Positions 1 through 5,728 of a stretch of 5,728 nt of DNA are shown in pieces (the stretch's first letter is position 1; every line of letters begins with the position of its first letter). Below the pieces are notes generated by a model. The model worked only from the letters and a program-made list of their open reading frames with translations. It made no database searches and had not been told where the DNA came from. The stretch covers positions 1 to 5,728 of the forward strand of contig JALOMU010000276.1 of NCBI GenBank assembly GCA_025455285.1, written 5' to 3'. The position numbers were made by a program, and so were the translations under genes. The stretch comes from Flavihumibacter sp. Lineage in GTDB: Bacteria; Bacteroidota; Bacteroidia; Chitinophagales; Chitinophagaceae.

Positions 1-2514
1 ACGCAATCTCCAGGTATTTTGTTCAAAACTGGGAGAGGAGCTAAACTGATCATAGCGGTTGGTGCGGAAGATATCGTTGATGGCCAGGGTCAGGTTTGCC
101 CTTCTTTCTTTCAGGAATTCATACCGAAGAGCTGCTTCCACTTCATAACGCGGACGAATAAAGCCTTGCGCTGTGGTTTGCGGTCCGCCAAACATAAAGC
201 CACCACCGCCACCGCCACCAGGAGGAAGAATAGTTTTAGACGTATAACTTCCGCTCAATTGCAGCGTAAGCTGTTTGGCCAGTTTGATATTATTATTGAT
301 TTTGACAAAATAAGAGGTTATCGCTTCCTGATTTGGAATACCCGGCTGATTGGCATTGATCTTTGATTGGTAAAGATTGAAGTTGGAAATCAGTTCCCAC
401 CATTTGGTCAGTTTATTCCTTCCAATCAGTTCAATACCTCCGATCTGGCTGTTGTCCGCATTGATATAACTGATCACCAGTTCTTCATTTTTATTGAAAG
501 GATTGATCAGCTCCACCTGGTTACGGGTAATAAGATTCGTTGTGTATTTATAATAAGCACTTGCAATGAAAGAATTGCCGTTTCCATACTTTTTCTGGTA
601 ACTGAGTTCGAAAGAGGCGGTAAACTCCGGCCGAAGGTTTGGATTACCACGAGTAAGGTTCAAGGTATCTGAATAATCCGTAAAAGGAAAAAGCTGGAAG
701 AAATTCGGACGATTGATTCGGCGGGTGATATTAAAGGCCAGCTCATCATCATCAGATAACTGATAAGTCAGGAATGCACTCGGAAAAAGACTTAGCGGAA
801 AGCTGTTGCCATAGGTCAGGAGTGTATCCTTGCTTCCGGGAGGAGGGGTCGTAGTCAAAACCTCTCCATCATAATCTGAACTCTCTGCCCGCAATCCTAA
901 CTGGTAGCCAAGCTTTTTCCATTTGTTTGTATAGGTAACATAACCGGCATAAACGCGATCGGTATAATCAAATTGGGAGGAAAGAGAAGGTATAAAAACT
1001 GCATTTCCATTCCCATCCACCAGGCTGATATTATTGATGCTTTCCTGGCCCCGGACATTCAATCGCAAACCAGTTTCCAGTTTTGCATTACCACTTAAAG
1101 GGTTCACGAAATCGGTCTGGAATGTAATATTGGAGCTGCTGCCATCTCCGGTATTGAGTTGACCGAACCGACGTATAATGGATCCATTAGGAGCGGTTAA
1201 CACATCGTTATTGATCGTGGTATTGTTATCATTTTTACTACGGTTATAGTTGATATCCGCAGTGAATTCGCGACCAGGCTTGGTGAAGAGACGCTTGTAA
1301 TAAACAGAAGATCCGAGATTTCGGAAGGAACGTTCTCCTTCAGACAATCGACGGCTGAAGCTGGATTGTGTGTTACCAGGAAACAGACTGTCTGTCTGGA
1401 TATTACTTTCATTATCAAAGTTGAAACTTCCCCGAACCGCATTGACAGAGAAACCAACCGTATTCCGGTTATTCATGAAATAGTCGAGACCGGCTCTTCC
1501 AAACATGAATTGACCTTTGTTTACACTATAGTCATCCTGGTTGAGATCTGTAACAGGATCTTTAATAAAAGTTGTACGTGATGTATTGCCTTCCGAAATG
1601 GACTTTCTGGTTCGAATATTACCACTTGCAAACATATTCACCTTACCCTGTTTAACATTGATATCAGCGCCACCATTGGGTTGCCAACGGCTGTCAATCC
1701 CTGCCCTGATACTTCCGTTATATCCTGCTTTCCGATTTTTCTTCAAAACAATATTCAGGATTCCTGCGGTACCACCGGAGGCATCAAATTTGGCAGAAGG
1801 GTTAGTGATGAGTTCCACACTTTCAATGGCATCAGCTGGAATCTGATCGAGTGTCAGTGTTGTAGGGCGGCCATCCACAAAGATCTGTGGAGCAGCATTC
1901 CGGAGCGTTACACTTCCATCAATATCTACCTGCAGGGAAGGAATATTGCGCATGATGTCTTCCGCGGTATTGCCGGTAGAAACCAGGTTTTTATCTACAT
2001 TATATACTTTCCGGTCGATACCCATTGACATCAACGGTTTGGACGCAGTTACTGTAACGGATTCCAACATTTTGGGATCGGCCTCCAGTTTGATATTACC
2101 CAGGTCTTTATCAACTCCGGCTAGGGCCTTTTGCATATCACCACCCGCCATGTTCAATTCAAAGCCTACTTTTTGTTCAATTTCTTTAAACCCGATGGCC
2201 GATATAACCAGTTTATAAGAAGCGGCCACTGGCAGTCCCTCAAAGCTGAATTCACCTCTTCGATCGGTAAGCATCCCCGCAATGATGGTATCTTTTCTTT
2301 TTTTTGTTGCGGCATCAAATTTGTTCTGGATCAGCTGAACGGAAGCAGCGTCAACCCCTTTATTGTTTGTTGCGTCAATAATACGTCCATAAAATCTACC
2401 GATATTCATGTTGCCACCGCCTGGCCGGCCTCCGGGAGCACCCACCCCGGCAGGTATTTGTGCGTAGCTAAAGGTTCCGATAAAAATGGTCAATAAGACC
2501 AATACATGTTTCAT
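1..2514 (-). CDS. TonB-dependent-receptor-like outer-membrane beta-barrel protein, partial (C-terminus beyond window)
   Basis: The frame is open from ATG at 2514 to base 1, giving 838 residues with no stop, so the C-terminal end is missing. Residues 1-19 are a signal peptide (MKHVLVLLTIFIGTFSYAQ, cleavage near SYA-Q). Residues 20-35 are a Gly/Pro-rich linker. About 40-145 is a carboxypeptidase-regulatory-like domain (GRIIDATNNKGVDAASVQL; TDRRGEFSFEGLP). VTVTASKP at 153-160 leads into a plug domain to about 260 (AEDIMRNIPSLQVD, IFVDGRPTTL, NPSAKFDASGGTAGILNIVL). The rest is a beta-barrel with GNPNLRPE at 623-630. This order fits the Bacteroidota 'outer membrane beta-barrel family' (OMP_b-brl_3) related to TonB-dependent transporters; the family usually has 800-930 residues, so little is probably lost. 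It sits in the outer membrane; the ligand cannot be read. The upstream neighbour encodes a DUF445 protein and no SusD is visible, so a SusC role is unsupported. The start is fixed by the signal peptide; AGAAGA lies just before ATG, with no strong ribosome site. Confidence 0.9.
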   Translation of the reverse strand, partial: MKHVLVLLTIFIGTFSYAQIPAGVGAPGGRPGGGNMNIGRFYGRIIDATNNKGVDAASVQLIQNKFDAATKKRKDTIIAGMLTDRRGEFSFEGLPVAASYKLVISAIGFKEIEQKVGFELNMAGGDMQKALAGVDKDLGNIKLEADPKMLESVTVTASKPLMSMGIDRKVYNVDKNLVSTGNTAEDIMRNIPSLQVDIDGSVTLRNAAPQIFVDGRPTTLTLDQIPADAIESVELITNPSAKFDASGGTAGILNIVLKKNRKAGYNGSIRAGIDSRWQPNGGADINVKQGKVNMFASGNIRTRKSISEGNTSRTTFIKDPVTDLNQDDYSVNKGQFMFGRAGLDYFMNNRNTVGFSVNAVRGSFNFDNESNIQTDSLFPGNTQSSFSRRLSEGERSFRNLGSSVYYKRLFTKPGREFTADINYNRSKNDNNTTINNDVLTAPNGSIIRRFGQLNTGDGSSSNITFQTDFVNPLSGNAKLETGLRLNVRGQESINNISLVDGNGNAVFIPSLSSQFDYTDRVYAGYVTYTNKWKKLGYQLGLRAESSDYDGEVLTTTPPPGSKDTLLTYGNSFPLSLFPSAFLTYQLSDDDELAFNITRRINRPNFFQLFPFTDYSDTLNLTRGNPNLRPEFTASFELSYQKKYGNGNSFIASAYYKYTTNLITRNQVELINPFNKNEELVISYINADNSQIGGIELIGRNKLTKWWELISNFNLYQSKINANQPGIPNQEAITSYFVKINNNIKLAKQLTLQLSGSYTSKTILPPGGGGGGGFMFGGPQTTAQGFIRPRYEVEAALRYEFLKERRANLTLAINDIFRTNRYDQFSSSPSFEQNTWRLR

Positions 2515-2670
2515 TCTTCTGTTTTTTCTCTGAGTGTGTGCAAAATTGGGCAAATATGGATGCCTAAACGTTGCGATTGGGATGAATGGTATATGACAAT
2601 TGAACGGCTACTAAGTTTAACAGTTTAGGACGGGAGGACTTTTTTTGGTATAAGCGGTAACTGGATTGGA
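2515..2670. other. spacer between DUF445 gene and receptor gene
   Basis: This 156-base AT-rich gap should hold the receptor's promoter. On the minus strand CATATTTG (2551-2558) and CAATTTTG (2541-2548) each differ by one base from the Bacteroidota -7 consensus TAnnTTTG, but neither has a convincing TTG element 19-21 bases upstream. No stable GC stem followed by a U-tract is present after the DUF445 stop, so whether the two minus-strand genes are co-transcribed is undecided. Confidence 0.4.
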
Positions 2671-3279
2671 TCAGGAACCTGCCAAAAAAGTGATGGCAAT
2701 CTGTACCAGCCCGATCAGGAAGCCTAAAATCGCCCCAATTAATTCTACAAAACGGAATTCCTTGGCCATTATCTGGTAAAGGATCTGTTCCAGTTTATCG
2801 GAAGAAAAGGCGCTTACTTTCGCTACCACTATTTTTTCAAGATCCAGTTGCTCTTTTAGTGTTCCCATATATTTTTCCATGATTACCGGGAATAAAAGGC
2901 GGAGTTCTTCCAGGAAAACGGCTTTTAACTGTGCGATGGTTTTGTCTCCAATGAACATACTGATCATCGGCATGCTCTCCTTCAATTTTACCCGAAGGAA
3001 ATGATCTATATGTTCTTCAATGTAGGGGGAAAGGCGGTCCAGGTTTTCCGGGCTGGTGAGTTTAGAGGAAATGTCAGAAAAGGATAACAATTCCTGGCTA
3101 ACCAGTTTACCCAGTTTTTCTGCAAACTGCTGTTGACGTTTGGGAAAAATCCCCTGGATTGTAATGCCCAAAATATTCCGTGGCGTTCGGGGATGAAACA
3201 ACATCTTGATGGCAATCCAGTTGGTAAACCATCCAATAAATGCGGAAATCAGCGGTAGTAATAAAAGCCAGAGCGACAT
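2671..3279 (-). CDS. DUF445 family (YheB-like) membrane protein
   Basis: A 202-residue protein ending in TGA at 2671-2673. Residues 3-26 form a hydrophobic segment carrying GWFTNWIAIKMLFHP, the hallmark of DUF445 (PF04286, Bacillus YheB-like). It is followed by GIFPKRQQQFAEKLGKLVSQ, another conserved stretch. The middle is a charged, probably helical region (about 50-170). Residues 177-202 contain a second hydrophobic segment (GAILGFLIGLVQIAITFLAG). Both ends are therefore likely membrane-anchored with the central domain on one face; the family's molecular function is not established. I chose ATG at 3279 because the conserved N-terminus begins there. A longer form from GTG at 3303 would add eight residues, but that codon lies in the loop of the tRNA-His terminator hairpin, so it is unlikely. 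No Shine-Dalgarno site is visible before 3279. The receptor gene follows on the same strand after 156 bases. Confidence 0.88.
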   Translation of the reverse strand: MSLWLLLLPLISAFIGWFTNWIAIKMLFHPRTPRNILGITIQGIFPKRQQQFAEKLGKLVSQELLSFSDISSKLTSPENLDRLSPYIEEHIDHFLRVKLKESMPMISMFIGDKTIAQLKAVFLEELRLLFPVIMEKYMGTLKEQLDLEKIVVAKVSAFSSDKLEQILYQIMAKEFRFVELIGAILGFLIGLVQIAITFLAGS

Positions 3280-3285
3280 AGTTAC

Positions 3286-3316
3286 AAAATTAAAATCCCC
3301 CACAACAGTGGGGGAT
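3286..3316 (-). terminator. intrinsic terminator of tRNA-His
   Basis: A perfect 8-bp inverted repeat, ATCCCCCA / TGGGGGAT (3295-3302 and 3309-3316), encloses a 6-base loop. Read on the minus strand it is followed by TTTTAATTTTG, the U-rich tail expected of a Rho-independent terminator. On the plus strand no U-tract follows, so it acts in the minus direction. It starts 5 bases after the tRNA 3' end and finishes 6 bases before the DUF445 ATG. Confidence 0.75.
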
Positions 3317-3321
3317 AGGAG

Positions 3322-3396
3322 GGAGGCTGATGGGTTTCGAACCCACGACCCTCAGAACCACAATCTGATGCTCTAACCTACTGAGCTACAGCCTCC
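3322..3396 (-). tRNA. tRNA-His (anticodon GTG)
   Basis: The minus strand folds into a full cloverleaf of 75 bases. The acceptor stem GAGGCTG pairs perfectly with CAGCCTC. The D-arm is GCTC/GAGC with the AGTAGGTTA loop. The anticodon stem TCAGA/TCTGA holds loop TTGTGGT, with anticodon GTG at 3361-3359. The T-arm is GTGGG/CCCAT with loop TTCGAAA. An extra 5' G (complement of 3396) faces discriminator C73 (complement of 3322), the G-1:C73 pair that is the identity mark of bacterial tRNA-His and is read by histidyl-tRNA synthetase. CCA is not encoded (the next bases are CTC), so it must be added by the CCA-adding enzyme. It decodes CAC and CAU. Confidence 0.96.
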
Positions 3397-3432
3397 ATGC
3401 GGGTTATCGCAATGCTTTTTTCAAAGCGGGCA

Positions 3433-3440
3433 CAAAAATA
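3433..3440 (-). promoter_or_regulatory. candidate -7 promoter element for tRNA-His
   Basis: The minus strand reads TATTTTTG, an exact match to the Bacteroidota -7 consensus TAnnTTTG, 36 bases before the tRNA 5' end. This would give a leader of roughly 30 bases. No clear TTTG -33 element stands at the usual 19-21 base spacing (the nearest is a CTG at about 22 bases), so the call rests on the -7 octamer and its position. Confidence 0.5.
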
Positions 3441-3548
3441 AGTAAAAAATTGAATCCTGATGCAGCAGCTAAAAAAAATGTCAGAAACCTCTCATCATAA
3501 TCCATTGTTAATTGGTGTTGTTGGCAACAAGCCTGGTTGTTTTATCGT

Positions 3549-3556
3549 TATTTTTG
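3549..3556 (+). promoter_or_regulatory. candidate -7 promoter element for the S41 protease gene
   Basis: The plus strand reads TATTTTTG, an exact match to TAnnTTTG. A start of transcription about 5-7 bases downstream would leave a leader of some 20 bases before the ATG at 3583, and would place the upstream ATGs at 3460 and 3478 outside the message. The nearest upstream TTG (3521-3523) is 25 bases away, longer than the usual 19-21, so the -33 part is unconvincing. Confidence 0.4.
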
Positions 3557-3582
3557 GAATAATGCAAAATCTGGTGAAAATT

Positions 3583-5619
3583 ATGTTTAGTAAAAGAAGC
3601 CTGCCTGTGCTGTTGGTACTGTTGTGTTGTGCCCTATTTATTGGTTTCCGTTCAATGGGAACCAACCATGCTGATCCGCCTGGTAAATATGAAAAAATCC
3701 TTCACAATGTTGCAGATATCCTGCAACAGGTTCACTATAACCCGAAGAAAATAAACGACGAGTTTTCAAAAGAAATTTTTTCCAAGTACCTGGAAACGGT
3801 GGATGTAGAAAAAAATGTCTTTTTACAGAGCGATATACTTGCAAAACCATTTGAATTCCAGACGGATGAAACGATCATTCGCGACAGTGAAAAACTGGAG
3901 TTTCCCAAAAGCCTGGATGAGAAGAAAGACCGGTGGAGAAAACGCCTCAAGTATATGACCCTGGAGCGATTTGCCGATATGCAGGAGAACCAGGAAAAGA
4001 ACAAGGGCAAGGAAGGCTTCAAAGCACAAACAGCTGTTGAAATGGAAGCCAGTGCACGGGAAGGTGTAGCTAAAGTTGTTGGTCGGATGTTTGACAGGCT
4101 TAAACTTAAATACAACGACGATGAACGTTTCAACCAGTTTGTGAATGTGATCACCAGCACTATGGATCCACATACCACTTTCTTTCCTCCCCGCGACAAA
4201 CGTTATTTTGATGAACAGATGAGTGGACGTTTTTTTGGTATCGGTGCGTCTCTGACTTCACAGGAAGGAAATATCAAAATTGCTTCCGTAATTACCGGGT
4301 CTCCGGCCTGGAAAACAAACGAGGTAACCGTTGGTGATGTGGTGTTGAAAGTGGCCCAGGGTGCAAATGAACCTGTTGATCTTACAGGATTTGATGTTGA
4401 AGACGCTGTTAAAATTATCAGGGGCAGCAAAGGAACTGAAGTTCGGCTCACATTGCGCAAGGCTGATGGCTCTGTAAAAGTGGTATCCATTATTCGGGAT
4501 GAAATTGTGCAGGATGAAAGTTTTGCAAGAAGTACGATTGTCAGCAATGGGAAAAGTAAAATTGGATACATTATGCTTCCGGAATTCTACGCTGATTTTG
4601 AAAATCCGCGTGGGGCTCGCAGTGCAGTGGATGTAGCTAAGGAAGTGATCAAACTGAAAGAACAGAAAGTTGACGGTATAATCATTGATCTCAGGAACAA
4701 TGGTGGCGGTTCTTTATATGATGTGGTTCAAATGGCTGGACTTTTTATCGAAGATGGCCCCATTGTACAGGTTAAAGACCGTGACGGAAAACCAAGCATA
4801 TTAAGGGATCGGGACAAGAGTGTTTTATATGATGGTCCGCTTGCCGTAATGGTAAACGAATTCAGTGCTTCTGCTTCTGAGATCTTTGCAGCCGCTATAC
4901 AGGACTATAAAAGAGGGATTGTGATTGGCAGTACCTCAACCTATGGTAAGGGTACTGTACAGCGCAATATCGGGTTGGATAAGGAAACCGGAATGTTCAG
5001 TTCCAACAGTGAACTGGGTACCATTAAATTAACCCTGCAAAAATTCTATCGTATTAATGGAGGCTCAACCCAACTGAAAGGCGTGGCATCGGATATTGTT
5101 GTTCCGGATGTTCTGGAAAAAAGTAAGGTCCGTGAAAAAGACGAGCCAACTGCACTTGGATGGGATGAAATCGCAAAAGCGCCATACAATACCTGGAAGT
5201 CGCCTTATGATCTAAACCAGGTTGTTCGCAATAGCCAGGAACGTGTTAATCAGAATCCGGCATTCAACCTGATAAAAACAAATACAGATTGGCTGGCTGA
5301 ACAAAACGATCGGGTTTATTCCCTAAATCTGCAGAAGTTCAAAGAGGAAAAGAAAAAAGTAAATTCAACCGTTAAGCAAATTGAGACCCTGTACAAATTG
5401 AGTCAGGAGCTGGAAGTGGAAAGTATTCCGGGTGATGAAGAAAAGTTTGCAACAGATCCGGACAAACTGACTCGCTATAAAGCATGGAAGAAAAATCTCC
5501 GCAATGATATTTACCTGGATGAAACGATCAATGCAGTAAACTACATGATTTACCAGCAGAACCTGGCAATTAAAAAAAGTGCTGACAGCAAACTGGAAAA
5601 ATCGAAGCAGGAGAATTAG
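3583..5619 (+). CDS. S41 family carboxy-terminal processing protease (Prc/Tsp type)
   Basis: A periplasmic serine protease of 678 residues that would cleave proteins near their C-termini; E. coli Prc is the model. Numbered from ATG 3583: signal peptide or membrane anchor about 1-26 (KR, then LPVLLVLLCCALFIGF); Tsp-type N-terminal helical domain about 35-205, with TMDPHTTFFPPRD at 193-205; PDZ domain about 215-295; S41 core about 325-510 with IIIDLRNNGGGS, then FSASASEIFAAAIQDY carrying nucleophile Ser430 (codon 4870-4872) and Asp441, and YGKGTVQ with general-base Lys456 (codon 4948-4950). The C-terminal about 525-675 matches the DUF3340 region and is rich in charged helix. Length is normal for Prc. 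The frame is open back to ATG 3460 (41 extra residues), but ATG 3583 begins directly at the signal peptide and has GGTGA five bases before it. ATG 3562 is a further alternative. It is transcribed away from the tRNA and ends in its own terminator; substrates cannot be inferred. Confidence 0.93.
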   Translation: MFSKRSLPVLLVLLCCALFIGFRSMGTNHADPPGKYEKILHNVADILQQVHYNPKKINDEFSKEIFSKYLETVDVEKNVFLQSDILAKPFEFQTDETIIRDSEKLEFPKSLDEKKDRWRKRLKYMTLERFADMQENQEKNKGKEGFKAQTAVEMEASAREGVAKVVGRMFDRLKLKYNDDERFNQFVNVITSTMDPHTTFFPPRDKRYFDEQMSGRFFGIGASLTSQEGNIKIASVITGSPAWKTNEVTVGDVVLKVAQGANEPVDLTGFDVEDAVKIIRGSKGTEVRLTLRKADGSVKVVSIIRDEIVQDESFARSTIVSNGKSKIGYIMLPEFYADFENPRGARSAVDVAKEVIKLKEQKVDGIIIDLRNNGGGSLYDVVQMAGLFIEDGPIVQVKDRDGKPSILRDRDKSVLYDGPLAVMVNEFSASASEIFAAAIQDYKRGIVIGSTSTYGKGTVQRNIGLDKETGMFSSNSELGTIKLTLQKFYRINGGSTQLKGVASDIVVPDVLEKSKVREKDEPTALGWDEIAKAPYNTWKSPYDLNQVVRNSQERVNQNPAFNLIKTNTDWLAEQNDRVYSLNLQKFKEEKKKVNSTVKQIETLYKLSQELEVESIPGDEEKFATDPDKLTRYKAWKKNLRNDIYLDETINAVNYMIYQQNLAIKKSADSKLEKSKQEN

Positions 5620-5625
5620 TTAAGG

Positions 5626-5641
5626 AAGTGAGACTTCACTT
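5626..5641 (+). other. small hairpin in the protease 3' untranslated region
   Basis: AAGTGA / TCACTT forms a 6-bp stem with a 4-base loop, seven bases after the TAG stop and twelve bases before the main terminator. The stem is AU-rich with only a short U-run after it, so it is a weak structure that may be chance or may help 3'-end stability. Confidence 0.25.
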
Positions 5642-5653
5642 TTCACCTTTCAC

Positions 5654-5684
5654 AAAAAAAGCCGGCATAAACCGGCTTTTTTTT
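5654..5684 (+). terminator. intrinsic terminator of the S41 protease gene
   Basis: A 12-bp stem built from a seven-A run plus GCCGG (5654-5665) pairs with CCGGC plus seven T (5672-5683) around the loop CATAAA, and eight T follow the GC core. It lies 34 bases after the TAG stop. Because the A-run mirrors the T-run, it could also stop transcription arriving on the minus strand from the gene to the right. Confidence 0.92.
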
Positions 5685-5728
5685 ATAAATATCTTTCCTG
5701 TAAAATAGTAAGGTGATGTTTTACGTGT

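Noticed and set aside
19..2496. Several plus-strand open frames of 70-121 codons (for example 19-366, 367-672, 1681-2028, 2131-2496)
   Set aside because: They lie opposite the continuous 838-residue receptor frame, whose translation shows a signal peptide, plug and barrel motifs. The plus-strand products show no recognisable motif and are shadows.
2541..2558. CAATTTTG and CATATTTG on the minus strand as the receptor's promoter
   Set aside because: Each has one mismatch to TAnnTTTG and no suitably placed -33 element, which is too weak for a separate promoter call in AT-rich DNA.
2611..2627. Direct repeat AGTTTA-AC-AGTTTA and a 4-bp CTAA/TTAG inverted repeat in the spacer after the DUF445 gene
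   Set aside because: Short, AT-only and with no U-tract or known operator form; expected by chance.
3322..3396. tRNA gene as an attachment site for an integrated element
   Set aside because: No repeated copy of the tRNA 3' end, integrase or foreign-looking gene is present in the window.
3638..4571. Minus-strand open frames opposite the protease gene, and a second minus frame at 3006-3236 inside the DUF445 gene
   Set aside because: They overlap strongly supported coding sequence in other frames and have no family features.
5700..5724. Inverted repeat GTAAAA / TTTTAC at the right end
   Set aside because: Six AT-rich base pairs across a 14-base gap, with no adjoining gene visible; likely chance.

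Overview
The window looks like ordinary chromosomal DNA from a member of the Bacteroidota, plausibly Chitinophagaceae or a close relative (the family-level placement is inference). Three things support this: a large outer-membrane beta-barrel receptor with an N-terminal carboxypeptidase-regulatory-like domain, TAnnTTTG-type -7 promoter elements, and weak or absent Shine-Dalgarno sites.

Layout. Positions 1-2514 (minus strand) hold a TonB-dependent-receptor-like outer-membrane protein of 838 visible residues. Its C-terminus runs off the left edge and the reading frame is open throughout. After a 156-base spacer with no clear signal, 2671-3279 (minus) encodes a DUF445 / YheB-type membrane protein with a hydrophobic segment at each end. 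Just upstream of it, also on the minus strand, is a tRNA-His(GTG) gene at 3322-3396. A compact intrinsic terminator at 3286-3316 separates the two, and a consensus -7 element at 3433-3440 lies in front of the tRNA. The plus strand then carries a Prc/Tsp-type S41 carboxy-terminal processing protease (best start 3583, end 5619), with a candidate -7 element at 3549-3556. A strong GC stem/U-tract terminator follows at 5654-5684. The last 44 bases show nothing identifiable.

The genes share a cell-envelope theme (outer-membrane receptor, inner-membrane DUF445 protein, periplasmic protease), but nothing shows that they form one pathway. The protease is divergent from the rest and has its own terminator. 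I see no mobile element, CRISPR array, toxin-antitoxin pair, defence gene or other candidate for a new system. The points most worth a second look are small: the crowding of the tRNA terminator against the DUF445 start, and the glycine run in the receptor's barrel.
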